64,000 nucleotides of DNA from Oehlia diaphana (GCA_003833135.1 QZLH01000005.1:270851-334850); one strand, 5' to 3'; positions 10,179-21,766 are shown, counted from the stretch's first letter. Translations and numbers: made by a program. The notes: generated from the letters alone by a model not told the origin.

Positions 10179-11620
10179 ATGTCTAGTCAACTTCCCGCTG
10201 ATTGTCTTAACGAAATATTTGAACACTTAGAAAATGATACAATTACTTTACATTCATGTTTGTTAGTTAATCGTTTTTATTGTAAAATTGTAGTTGAAAT
10301 TTTATGGAGAAATGTTGTAACTCAAATCATTTTAGGCCATATATATCATTATCAATTATAAGTACTTTATTTAATTGTCTTCCTAAGGAATCAAAAGATC
10401 TTTTACATAAAAATGGAATTTGTTTTATTACTTTGATTCAAAAGCCTCCATTGTTTAATTATCCATCATTTTGCAAAGCTATTTCAATTTATAAAATCAA
10501 TCATATGATTGAAAATGTTCTTAGAAGTCAACAGTTAATTACTTCAAGAGATTTAAACCATAGTGAACTTTTAATATCACACGTAATATTAAAAATGTTT
10601 ATGAATCAAATTTCATCCCTAAAATCTTTGGATCATTCTTCAGGATACGCTAATAGAATTAAGTTTATTAATTCACCTGGAGTAAAAATCTGTTTACCGA
10701 ATCTTGTAGAATTAAAATGTCATGCAAATAATTATCCCGAATTTTTTTATCAAATATCACAAATATGTCATAATATACAATCATTAACTATAAGATTTAT
10801 TGATACTGCAGCTATTTCAGATGGGGTAACAGATTTAATTTCTTTACAAAATAATTTAAAAAGTTTAACATTAGAGTATTGTAATAAGGATATAATAAGA
10901 ATAATAACTCCCTCCTTAGCTAAATCATCTTTAACAATAACCAAGTTAGAAATAAATACATATAATTCGCCATTATCATTCATATCTATGTTTATAAATT
11001 TACAAGAACTTATTTTATCTTTAGGTCCTGCTGAGGATCCTGAAGATACAGTTGGAAGGTTTGATCAATTACAATATATTAAATTTTCACAATTGAGAAT
11101 TTTAGAATTTAATTGTTTTAGTCCAAAATTAGAAATGGTAATTATATTTTTGGAAATTAATGGAAAAAATTTAACAAAATTTAATTCATCTTATGATTGT
11201 AAAACAATGAATTTAGCAATAGCTAAATTTTGTCCAAACCTTAAAAGTATAAACATCACTTATAAGAATGATGAATTGGAAGCACTAAAACTAATTTTAA
11301 GTAACTGTCAATTTTTAGAAAGTATTAAAGTTCGGATTGTTAATAAAAGTATAACTAGTAAAAATTTATTTAATATTTTGACAAAGTATTCACCAAAAAA
11401 TTTTCATAAATTAATAATAAGTTTATTACCATTTTATAAATTAGAAGGTTTGCAGGAATTCCTTATAAAGAGAAAAAATTGTATACCACGAAAACCACTT
11501 TCATTAACTATAAATACAAATTTTCGTGAAGATATTTATTATTTAGATTTAAAAGACATTGATATATATTCGAAAATGGGTGTAATTAAGGAATTTATAA
11601 TTATTACTAGTAGAAGATAA
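10179..11620 (+). pseudogene. F-box gene with a single-base frameshift
   Basis: The first frame (from ATG 10179) encodes a normal F-box, MSSQLPADCLNEIFEHLEND to VVEILWRNV. It then goes out of frame and stops at 10359. From about 10316 the next frame (ending 11620) carries the rest of a normal family protein: CNSNHFRPYISLSIISTLFN, then EILKMF-like, AKFCPNLKSI and LEGLQEFLIKRKN blocks. Compared with the gene at 8440, one base is missing near 10313-10315 (AATGTTGTAAC against AACGTCTGTAAC). The site is not a homopolymer, so a true mutation is more likely than a sequencing slip. The remaining about 430 codons are open, so the break is recent. If the base were present in other isolates the product would be about 480 aa. 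Confidence 0.8.
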
Positions 11621-12133
11621 TTTTTTTCATATCATTTTTTTAAATAAAAATTTAATTAAACAAGAAAGAATTCCGACAGCAATTGTTTGAACCATGTGAT
11701 CCTAATTTCTTCACGTTATGGCTTTTTCACCATGATGTAGAAAAGAAACATTATTATTAGATTATGAAGAATAATCAATAATATCAATTATATTCGGTTC
11801 TGAATGTATCAATAGATATATGCTAAAATTATTATTATTTTTAACGTAAATTGCATCATTACTTTCAAGTTATTTATGCTAGAAAAAGTGTGTTTTATTA
11901 TAAATTTACTTGTACATTTCTAACAACATTTTTGGGTAATTGAGAAAGAAAAATAATAAAATATAACTATTTTTAAATATGGAACATTTTTTATAAAGAA
12001 TTACATCGGGTAATGAATCATTTTGATAATTTCAAATATTTGACTAGTATGGTAAACCAGATAAACCAGGGTTATAATGTCTAATTTCATAATTTAACAT
12101 TTATTAAATGCAATGTACCGCATTTCAGAAATA
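11621..12133. other. Intergenic spacer between two tail-to-tail F-box copies
   Basis: AT-rich; nothing is recognised. It separates the plus-strand copy ending at 11620 from the minus-strand copy ending at 12134. Confidence 0.5.
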
Positions 12134-13452
12134 TCATCTTATTTTATATTCTTTAATGACACCACTTTTAAAATATTTTTCAATTATTATTTTAAATCTG
12201 AATCATAAATATCTCCAGTAATAATAGTTAATTAAAGTGGGTTTTGTGATATAGAAATTTTCCTATTTATAAAAAATTCCTCCAATTCTTCTAATTTTTT
12301 GGATGGGAATAAATTAGTTAATTTATGAAAATTTTTTGTTGAAAATTTATTAAAACATCAAATAAATTTTTATTGGATATAAATCTATAATCAAAGTGAA
12401 CTAAAATACTTACTTAGTGCTTCTAATTCATCTCCCTCATCTTCTTTAATAGTGACACATAAACTTTTAAGGTTTGGACAAATTTTAGCTATTGCTAAAT
12501 TCATTGTTTTACAATGATAAGCTGAATTAAATTTTTTTTATATTTTTCCATTAATTTGCAGAACAACTAAATTCCAAAACTCTCAACTTTGGAAATTTAA
12601 TATATTATGATCAAAACCTTCAAAAGCATTTTCAGCTCTATAATTCTCAGGATTTAAAGATTGTAAATTTATGAACATAGATATGAATGATAATAACGCA
12701 TTATATGTATTTATTTCTAACTTGGTTATTGTTAAAGATGATTTAGCTAAGGAGCGGGTTATTATTCTTATTGTATCTTTATTACAATACTCTAATGTTA
12801 AACTTTTTAAATTATTTTGTAAAGAAATTAAATCTGTTACACCATTTGAAATAATAAAATTTAACAAAAATTATAGTCAATGATTGTATATTATGACATA
12901 TTTCTGATATTTGATAAAAAAATTCAAAGCAAATATTTGAATAACATTATAACTCTACAAGATACTTTAAACAGATTTTTGCTTCAGGTGAATAAATAAA
13001 CTCAATCCTATCAGTATATCCTTGAGAAATATCCAAAGATTTTAAGGATGAAATTCGATTTATAAACATTTTCAATATATAAAAGTTCAAAATCTCCTGC
13101 CGAAGTAATTAATCGTTGATTTTTTAAGTGCGTATTCAGTCATATAATTAATTTTATAAATTGAAATAGTTTTGCAAAATGATGGATAATTAAACAATGG
13201 AGGTTTTTGAGTCGAAATAATAAAACAAATTCCATTCTCATGTAAAAGATCTTTTGATTCCTTAGGAAGACAAGTAATTAAAAGTATTAATAATTGATAA
13301 TGAAATATATGGCTTATAATAATTTGTGTAACAAATATTCTTTCAACTGCAATTTCACAACAAACTACTAGCAAACATGAGTGCAAAGTAATTGTATCAT
13401 TTTCTAAATATTCAAATAATATTTCTTTATGATGAAGTTGACCGTTGGACAT
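12134..13452 (-). pseudogene. Inverted F-box pseudogene, MSSQLP group
   Basis: Minus-strand copy closely related to the gene at 8440. It starts at 13452 (MSNGQLHHKEILFEYLENDT), has small deletions in the F-box (SCLLVVCCEIAVERIF) and loses the frame near 13087. Recognisable segments then follow at 12867-12583 (ISNGVTDLISLQNNLKSLTL), 12540-12425 (AIAKICPNLKSLCVTIKEDE type, with indels) and 12300-12134 (LEELEEFFI and the C-terminal end, stop TGA at 12136-12134). Multiple frame changes and stops make it inactive. Its promoter module is intact. Confidence 0.8.
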
Positions 13453-13499
13453 TTTATTTTCCGAAAAAAAGCAAATTTTTAGTAAATTGTAATTACTCC

Positions 13500-13540
13500 T
13501 TGTTTTACATATTTGGTAACATAAAATTTGCAGCCAATCA
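13500..13540 (-). promoter_or_regulatory. Shared F-box upstream module (minus strand)
   Basis: Reading the minus strand, CCAATCACAT-side GATTGGCTG (13531-13539 region) is followed by CCAAATATGTAAAACAA (13500-13516), about 48 bases before the ATG at 13452. The arrangement is the same as at 8321 and 10076. Confidence 0.5.
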
Positions 13541-16233
13541 CATTTATTTAATTTAATTAAATTAGCTTCGCGCTATAATGCTGGCTGGAATTATATGATC
13601 GGCATATAAATTTCGCTTTTGAATTTGTTTGTCACGGTCAATGGAAGTAGTAAGGTAGAATTTATTTATACGGTTAATACACACAAATTTTTTTAATTAT
13701 ATAGATTAAAAATTAATATTAATGTGAGAACCCATGAATCATTAGAATAAAATTGTGATTTAGGCTTTTCTGTGTTAATTTAAGCCATCAAATAATAAAA
13801 TTTTGAAATACTCATTTATTAATTCTTGATATGTAAACAGAGTTAACTTTTAAAAATACTTATTATAATTATAATAAAATTAATTTATTTCATTATTTTA
13901 AAAAATTACCAGTTTTTTTTTTTTTTTTCTTTTTTTCCTAAGATAAATGTTACACGCGAAACAATCAATTCAACTGGGCCAGTCAATATTCAGGCGCCAC
14001 GTGGATTTCCCGTTATATGATTAAGTAAAAAAGTCTGAGAATAAGGAATCCATTTCCAAGTATAGTTTGACATATTTTTTATAAGATTGAATTTTCTGAA
14101 ACGTGATCATGAAAATGTTTTCTAGCAGCAGGTAAAGTTTGTATAGTATAGGAACGTATTCAATTTTAAACATTTTATTTTTATTTAAGCATTAATAATT
14201 GGTTAGTTTTCAATTAAGATGAATAAAAAAAAAATCTAAATAATTCAATGCAAAAGATAATGAAGGCAAAGGTTTAATATTTTAATTTATCAATTTCTTG
14301 AAACTACACAAATATAATAACACGAATATACATTTAAAAAAATAACGAACTACTTTATAATTTATTATGATTAGATTAAGTTTTATAAATAAATTAATTA
14401 ATAAAAAAGTATATCATTCTGTTGTAACTGAAATTGAAATTTGACTGAATTTAAAATTCAGATACGGGAATTTCTGGGAAAGCCGATTGAAATTTTCAAG
14501 TATCTGAATTTAAATTTCAGTTAAATTTGGATTTGGGTTAACTGAAATTAAAATGTCTAAATTTCAAATTCAGATAAAATTGAAATTTCAGATACGAAGT
14601 TATCTGAAATTAAAATATCTGAATTTCAAATTCAGATTAAATTGGAATTTCAGATATGGGGTTAACTGAAATTAAAATGTCTGAATTTCAATTCAAATAA
14701 AATTGGAAGTTCAGTTACGGGTTATCTGAAATTAGGATGTCTAAAATTTAATTTCAGATAAAATTCCAATGTCTGAATTTAAAATTCAGTCAACTTTTCC
14801 AGAAATTCCCATATCTGAATTTAAATTCAGTTAAATTTCAATTTCAGTCATAACACCTTGGTTCGTATCAACATATATAATTTGAGTTACGGTTTTTAAT
14901 GCGGTTATATCAGACTTAATGTACCGGAAACAAGATAAGTCACGGGATGTCCACTGTTTAGAAACAGGAGGGACAGGTTTGACTTCTACATTGATTAAGG
15001 CAGCACGTAGGTGTGAAACGGCATTGATGGAAAACCTAACAATTAAATATAAAAATTCGGTTCATTTTTAAAATATTGGAATTAATTTTTATTTTTTGTG
15101 AATATTATTAATATTTCGTTAACATGTAATTATCAATAGCTTGGTTTCAGAGTTACTTCCTTTTTATGAAGAAAAAAAAACTAAAAATCGTATTTCCCGA
15201 TCGCAACGTAGATCAACACGTACCGTATATCAAAATTAATTTTATATTCCCATACTTATTTATGGTATGAATTAATTCGGAAAACTTCTGGCACCAAAAA
15301 ATTTATTTTTTAATTCTCAATGTAAAAAAAAAATACATAAATATACGTTGGTACACTCCCCCTTTATTATATAATTACACATGGGGGATGTATTGACCCA
15401 AAAAAAAATATCACAAACGACGCTCAATCCTGACAAATCATAATCCCGAAAATTCAAAATCCAACACTCATTACTTTTTATCCCGACACTCTGTAACGGT
15501 CCTAATTAACTCTCTTAAATCTGGCTAAAAACATATGAAAAAGACTTTAATATAAGAAAATTCCTTTAATAAATTTTACTATTTCCTTTATTAAAATTAT
15601 TAAAATTGTTGGATGATATCAATGATATGATAATTCACCTAATCTAAAATATAAAAATTCGCCAAAATTACATGTCCACTTATACAAGTAATAAAGAATA
15701 AGATTTGTAAAATGCTTTCTTACAACTAAAGTCGCTGGTTATGATTTCCTAACATTGAATCACGAACTCTAGTATTGAATAAATATGAAATTCCATTTAT
15801 TAATGTCACAAATAACCTTTTTGAAGACGCGATCTTTCAAGATAAACTTTAATTTTCTGCTTTCATGTTGACGTATTTATATTTAATATAAACTAAGGTT
15901 GACGCCTCACTGTTTTTTAAATAGTTGCGAAATTACTGCTATTCGGGTTGCGAATTGCGATTAGTTAGACCTAGTTGCGGCGTCATCTCTATAATATAAA
16001 CCCACCATTTATTGCTGATCTTAACCTTAGATTTATTATATAATTTAAAAGTTATCTGTTATGCACCAATCATAGTAAACATTTTTATACTTCCTTTATT
16101 TACATAAATATATCAAATATTGAAAAATAAATCAAAGTTTTTTATTATCTGTTACAATGTTATAAAAATAATGTTCATATCAAAGTCTAAATAATTTATA
16201 TAATTTTAATAATTTCTAAATATTGACTATTAA
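13541..16233. other. Intergenic DNA with a composite repeat
   Basis: No gene is supported. It contains the TCTGAATTTCA-rich element at 14420-14855 (listed) and AT-rich sequence otherwise. The piece near 14935-15040 (CACGGGATGTCC, then GGAGGGACAGGTTTGACTTC) is less AT-rich and might be a gene or transposon scrap; I do not recognise it. Confidence 0.4.
14420..14855. mobile_element. Inverted-repeat element with internal tandem palindromic units
   Basis: The left end TGTTGTAACTGAAATTGAAA (14420) and the reverse complement of the right end, TGTTATGACTGAAATTGAAA (ending 14855), match over about 58 bases through GGAATTTCTGG. Between them, about 60-base units recur in tandem (GTTAACTGAAATTAAAATGT or GTTATCTGAAATTAAAATAT, then CTGAATTTCAAATTCAGAT), each itself palindromic around CTGAATT...AATTCAG. 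No reading frame is present. No target duplication is obvious, so the transposon class is open. Confidence 0.65.
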
Positions 16234-17358
16234 TTATTTAAGATTAGTTTCAATGTTCCTAATCAAAGAACCAGATAGAATTTTAAGGTTTGGACAAAAT
16301 TTAGCTATTGCTAAATTTAATGAATTATTATTTTGACCTTTGCATATATAAAATTCTATTAAATTTTTTCCATTAATTTCTAAAAATATAATTAACATTT
16401 CAATTTTTGGATGAGAATATAAAAATTTCAAAGTTTTCAATTGTGAAAAATGAACATATTGTAATTGATCAAAATCATCAAACGGTTTATACTTGAAAGA
16501 AAAAAAAAGTTTTTGTAAATTTTTAAACAAAGCTACAAATGATAATGGTATATAATATTCATGTAATGTTAATTCAGTTAATGTTAAAGAAAATTTAGTT
16601 GAAGAGGGGATTATGGCCTTTATTTCATCATTCTCGTCATAATAAGAAGATATTAAAGTTATACATTTTAAATTATTTTGTGAAGAAATTAAATCTGCCA
16701 ATCCATTTGAAATAACATCAGCGAAATCTATAATTATTGATTGTATATTATGACATATTTGTGATATTTGATAAAAAAATTTGGGTGGAGAATCTGAATC
16801 ACAACATAATCTTGTAAGATTTCTTAAACAAAATTTTGCTTCAGGTAAATAAATAAACTCAATATCATCAATGTATGCTGTAGAACAATCTAAAGATTTT
16901 AAAGATGAAAGATTCATAAACATTTTTAATATTTCTTGTAATAATAGACGTTTACCATGATCAAAATCCTCTGCTGAAGTAATTAATTGTAGACTTTTAA
17001 TAGTGTATTCAATCATTCTTTCGATTCCATAAATTGAAATAGTTTTGCAAAATGATGGATAATTAAATAATGGAGATTTCTGAGTTGGAGTAATAATACA
17101 AATTCTATTCTTATGTAAAAGATCTTTCGATTCCTTAGGAAGACAAGCAATCAAAGTACTAATAATTGATAATGATACGTGTGACTTATAACTATGTTCA
17201 CAACCATTTTGAAAATCCAAAACATCCTTCCATAAAATTTCAACTGCAATTTCACAATAAAGACTATTAACTTGCAAACATGCATGTAAAGTAATTATAT
17301 CATCTTCCAAATACTTAAATATTTCGTTAAGACAATCAATGGGAAGTTGACTAGACAT
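16234..17358 (-). CDS. C-terminally truncated F-box protein, 374 aa
   Basis: Minus-strand intronless frame. The start is taken at MSSQLPIDCLNEIFKYLEDD (ATG 17358), not at the in-frame ATG five codons earlier, because every relative starts at this point. The F-box (residues 3-44) is normal, as are FNYPSFCKTISIYG, QEILKMFMNLSSLKSLD and AKFCPNLKIL. The protein ends at NIETNLK, about 100 residues short of the family's usual 476-506. Beyond the stop, in another frame, NSQYLEIIKI still resembles the family, then similarity ends. So a small deletion with frameshift plus loss of the 3' end shortened it. It may be a pseudogene or a short adaptor with an intact F-box. Confidence 0.75.
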   Translation of the reverse strand: MSSQLPIDCLNEIFKYLEDDIITLHACLQVNSLYCEIAVEILWKDVLDFQNGCEHSYKSHVSLSIISTLIACLPKESKDLLHKNRICIITPTQKSPLFNYPSFCKTISIYGIERMIEYTIKSLQLITSAEDFDHGKRLLLQEILKMFMNLSSLKSLDCSTAYIDDIEFIYLPEAKFCLRNLTRLCCDSDSPPKFFYQISQICHNIQSIIIDFADVISNGLADLISSQNNLKCITLISSYYDENDEIKAIIPSSTKFSLTLTELTLHEYYIPLSFVALFKNLQKLFFSFKYKPFDDFDQLQYVHFSQLKTLKFLYSHPKIEMLIIFLEINGKNLIEFYICKGQNNNSLNLAIAKFCPNLKILSGSLIRNIETNLK

Positions 17359-17448
17359 TTTGTTTATTTTCAAAAAAAAAAGAAAAAAAATCTGCCTGGA
17401 GGAAAAAAATATTAATAAATAAATGCAAATTTGTTATTTATTATTCTA

Positions 17449-17469
17449 TTGTTTTACATATTCGGTTAG
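17449..17469 (-). promoter_or_regulatory. Conserved F-box upstream motif (minus strand)
   Basis: On the minus strand CTAACCGAATATGTAAAAC (17469-17451) lies about 90 bases before the ATG at 17358. It differs at one base from the motif before 10179, although the surrounding upstream DNA no longer aligns. No CCAAT box was seen beside it. Confidence 0.45.
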
Positions 17470-18044
17470 TGTAATGTTTGCGAGTTATAGTGCTGTATAA
17501 AATTATGAAACGTTACTCGAAGTAATTTTTTTTTTTATTAGCATAACCTTCGTCATTTCTCGTTAATCACCCCTTGCAAATCTTAATATGCACGCCCCTC
17601 GTTATGTGAAATATTGATTGCCAAAAAAAGGATATCCCGAAAGGAATATTCTATTAATAACGATTGAACACAAAAAAATTTTATTTGCAATACATTTGAA
17701 ATAAGACTGGTGAATGCATATAAATTTACTATTTAGGATAAATAACTGAAGATAATTTGCTCGAATAACCGATAAAAGCCATAATTTTTCTATAATGTTG
17801 ATTAATTTCGAGTCCATCAGTTTTTCCGGGTTCTTCAGAAAACTCTTCTACATATTATTCCTCGATAACACTTCGTTTATAATTCGTATTATTTCCGAAT
17901 TATATCCTGTCAAGGGTTATCAGACACATAAACTATTCTGGAATAAAGGGTATGTCTGAATTTTTTTTACTTAATATTACTTGCATCTCATATCAGGCTT
18001 TTCACGTTTCAGTTGACCAGTCGTCAATTTCAAATTTAATTGTA
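17470..18044. other. Intergenic spacer
   Basis: Nothing is recognised; the 71-aa minus frame at 17602-17817 has no family features. Confidence 0.4.
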
Positions 18045-19791
18045 TTAAATTCTGAAAACTTTCATGACTGCCTGGATAACACCAACTAGAGTATCATTAT
18101 ATAACCGATAACCCATTATTACTTTCCGTTCAGTAACATAGTTACTATATTTCTCTCGTTTGTTGATTGATATTTGACAGATTTTGTTTCGCAGTAACAT
18201 AAAGAGGCAAGGAATGCTCTTCACATGATTTAAGCAGAATGAAACAGGACACTCAGTGAGTATATGTTTTGTGATGATATACAGCGTATCATTCTCCATC
18301 TGGTTCCTAAAAGTTGATCCTGAAGGAGCGATTTATTAGCATCAAATCGGATCAGCCATGAATTTTCTATCCCTCTTACTTGTACAGGAGAATCATCACA
18401 TACGCCTCCTTTAATAAACTATGATCACGTTGTTACATAAGGCTTGATATTATTCTTCATCCAAAGCTTCTCGGAAATTCGATGCTAATAGGCACTTTGT
18501 CGTGAAATCATACCCAACTATATAGCAATCTCGACCTGCAAAGAAATCTTTCTCAATCACAAATAATGTCAATATCATACAAATCCTTAACCGCTTTCAT
18601 TTTTTATTCGTTTCGTATGAGCTTCCAAATTGTTTATATTCCGAGCGAAGCCTTTAAGGATTTTATACTGTACTTTGTCTTCCGTGATGCAAATAAGATT
18701 CTCTGCTTCCTGAAATGAAAGTATGAAATTATTATATTTTCAGAAAACTCATCAATCTCATACCATGTTTATCAATCAACTCTAAAAAAAATAATAAAAA
18801 TTATATTAAATACAAAATGCAAATAAAAGGTTCGGTGAACCCGTAATCCGTTGATCCGCCGGTCTGGCGCCGGATATATCCGTTAAACCGGATTAAAAAT
18901 TTGTTGAACGGATAGTTTTCACCGGATCAGCGGGATAGAGGATATCCGCTTATAAATTTCTAATTACATCCGATAGATAAAGTGCTGAAATTTCATGACA
19001 GTTTGTTCACCATCAATATTTGAGTTAATTTAGTTGGGCCTACTGTATATTGCTGAAAAATAAGTTCAGATACTTATTGTATAGATTTTATCCTGTAGTA
19101 TGATAGGCTAATTTAAAAAAAAAAAATTCAACAATTTCTTTATTTTAGGATGAAATAACATTATACGCTGATGAATAAAGATGAATAAATATATTTATTT
19201 CACGGAGTCACTGGAATATCATGATTTTCACGGCTGCGCCGTGAAATAACTAATAATATATAAATTTTGTGCACGCAGTAAATATATTACTTGATCATCA
19301 AAAAAAATTATTTAAACATACTGTATTTGGCGTAAATTTTAATTTGTAATCGAACATTTTTATCAGTTTAACCGCGTTATCTAAGGTTGAAAACGGATTT
19401 TTATCGGTTAAGAAATTTACTGATCAACGGATCACCAGAATGAGAGACTGGGATGTAATCTCTGCTTCATCTCAGCCTCTGTAACTGATATTTGCCTTTT
19501 AAGACTTAGGTTTCTATATTCTTTCTCGACAATTAAATTTTCCCATCTATATATGTTCTCCACCAACTGGATATAAGAAAATTACCTTGGATTGTCTTTA
19601 AGAAATTTTTTGAATGGAGCTCGAATACGAGAGCAACACATTTCTGGTGTTTCATAATCATGCTTGTAATGCAGATGCATTAACGCTTGTACTTCCTTAA
19701 GATCTATATCACAATTGGGAATATTCCATACAGGTTTAACCATTCTTGCAATATTATCTCTGAAATGTATTGTAATTGAGTGTTTAAGCAC
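18045..19791 (-). pseudogene. Unrecognised spliced gene, probably broken
   Basis: Several minus-strand segments have coding character and partly proper splice borders, but I recognise no family. They are: 19791-19582 (ARMVKPVWNIPNCDIDLKEV, then MCCSRIRAPFKKFLKDNPR); about 19570-19445 (QLVENIYRWENLIVEKEY, then ISVTEAEMKQRLHPSL); a short exon near 18781-18765 (LIDKH) between TTTTTTTTAG and GTATGA; 18711-18590 (EAENLICITEDKVQYKILKG) after TTTCATTTCAG; 18540-18455 (DCYIVGYDFTTKCLLASNF) after TTTGCAG; and 18299-18045 (MENDTLYIITKHILTECPVS to VIQAVMKVFRI). A repeat (18829-19440) sits between the second and third segments, and the first two do not join in frame through a normal intron. I therefore call it a damaged gene with low certainty. 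Confidence 0.35.
18829..19440. mobile_element. Possible inverted-repeat insertion
   Basis: The left side GGTTCGGTGAACCCGTAATC, then CGTTGATCC, faces a right side whose reverse complement reads CATTCTGGTGATCCGTTGAT. Words such as AACGGAT, CCGGAT and TCCGTT recur throughout, unlike the neighbouring coding-like segments, which it separates. Ends and target duplication are not resolved. Confidence 0.35.
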
Positions 19792-21421
19792 TATATAACG
19801 ATTTTTAGCAATTTTGTCGATTTAATAGCAATTTCAGTGATTTTATTGATTTATGGCCGATTTTAGCAAGAAATCCGAACTGATTCATTTTTAATTAGCT
19901 GGAAATGAGGAGGAAATTGAGCATTTATATAGTCATATGCCGATTTTATAATAACATGCATTGTAGATTATTCGCAGTTTCCTCGTGATTTATGTTACGA
20001 GAAGCCGGGGAAGGGATTTCCCAAAAATCCAGAACAACCATAATATCGATAGTCTATCATGCATAATTCTGAAACCAAAATCTCGATAAATGCAAATCTA
20101 AAATCTTGAAAATCCTATTTTTAAATGCAATTTTAGATTAGCAATCTAGTAATATACTGTACATTGTCCTTTTAATTAAAATAAAAAAGATTTTTCTTTT
20201 AATTTCATTAATAATATAGTAACTTAGTGAATTTGCATTAATATTAATAAAATTTGCAATTTGCATTGGTATTGATAATATTTACAAATATTTTGCATTA
20301 ATACTAATCAAATAATTCAAATTATATTTTAATTATATTGGATAAATCAAAGACCCGTTACTGCGCCGCTGCTTTTTTATAATTTTTTTTTAAAAAAAAA
20401 AAAAAAATTTGGGACTATCGGGATTTTTGATATTATGGTCACCATCCACCCATACACACAACCCACACTCCCAACCTACGTACCTAAAAGAAGATGTTAA
20501 GAAAAAGAAAACCATCGGATGAAGATATTAGTTCATGGTTTATTCTTATCGAAGAATTATTCAATTATATTAAAGATTATTTAATCAAAAAATAAAAGAA
20601 TACCTAGTAATTAATGTTCGTTAATATAAATTGACCGTCGAAAAAAAATAAATGAAAAAAAAAAATTATTTCTTCCGATCCTAAGAGAGACTTTTTCAAC
20701 TATTTATCGAGAGACTCAAAACTAATTTATGTTATATATTATTTTCAGGTCAAAATTTATTTTTAACCCTGTTGCAACAGGTTAATATTAATTCTGATTC
20801 TCCAGTATATTTACGCCTCCTACTATACCCGCAGCGGCCGACGCCAATCATATCTATTTGATTTATGAGTGGGCCGGCCCAGTGTTGGGTTTTGAACACA
20901 AACTTTTGGACAAACTTTCCGGAATTGTTTCAAAACTGATATAAATATTTTTTCATTATTTGCCACCTTTTTCTTGTTAAAAACTTTATTTTATTTAAAA
21001 TACAATATATTAAAAATTATTTAATGCGGTTTAGTATGAAAATAATTAAAGTAAAATTAAATTCAATTCATGTAGCACCGATAAATTAATTTTTAATTTT
21101 TTTTACACACGACAATTTTCAACGACTCCTCAGTGGATTCATTGGGGATAGGTAGATACTTATATATATTTAGAACATCATTAAAAATTAAAAGTGAAAT
21201 TAATTTTACACGACGATTGGTTTATTTTCTAAAAAAAATACCAATTGGAGTATCACTACTAAATAAATTTATCATAAAAAATTGAATGAATTTTTAATAA
21301 TCAGAATAATGGTTATTAAATTTTATTTATACAATATAAGAACAATTTAACAAATTCAAATTAATTTATGACGGTTTATATTGTTGCTGACTTAGCCAAG
21401 TTTTTAAAAAACTTGTTGTCA
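19792..21421. other. AT-rich intergenic DNA
   Basis: No gene is seen. Short features only: a perfect 14-base palindrome CCTGTTGCAACAGG near 20769 and C/A-rich text at 20440-20480. Confidence 0.4.
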
Positions 21422-21720
21422 CCTGATCACCAACGTTGAGGTGCAGCAACTTTGATCAGGACCTCGAAAAAAAAGGGAAGAAAAAGATGAGAAAGGGAAA
21501 GGGAAAGGGAGGAACGAGAGAGGGAAGAAGAAGGGGAAAGAGCGAGGGAAAACAAAACATATACCACAACACACAACACACCCACACACCCACATACCCA
21601 AACACCACACACCACCACACACACACCCACACTCACGCTCACACCCACGCCCACACACAACACACCCACACTCACACCCACATAACCCACACCACACACA
21701 CAAAAGAACGAAGGGAAAGT
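21422..21720. repeat. Hairpin followed by purine-rich and CA-rich tracts
   Basis: CCTGATCA (21422-21429) and TGATCAGG (21453-21460) form a perfect 8-bp hairpin stem. Next comes a nearly pure G/A tract (21466-21555; GGGAAAG units), then a C/A tract (about 21556-21703; CACACCCACACACC units). Three overlapping frames cross the tracts, but they are artefacts of biased composition. Confidence 0.7.
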
Positions 21721-21766
21721 AAAGGTATTTATATATTTTTTTTGAGATACATACGTGATTAGTCAT

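Noticed and set aside
21419..21766. Three overlapping frames (Cys/Gly/Val-rich or His/Thr-rich) at 21.4-21.8 kb
   Set aside because: Products of GA- and CA-rich low-complexity DNA; no start context, no family features.
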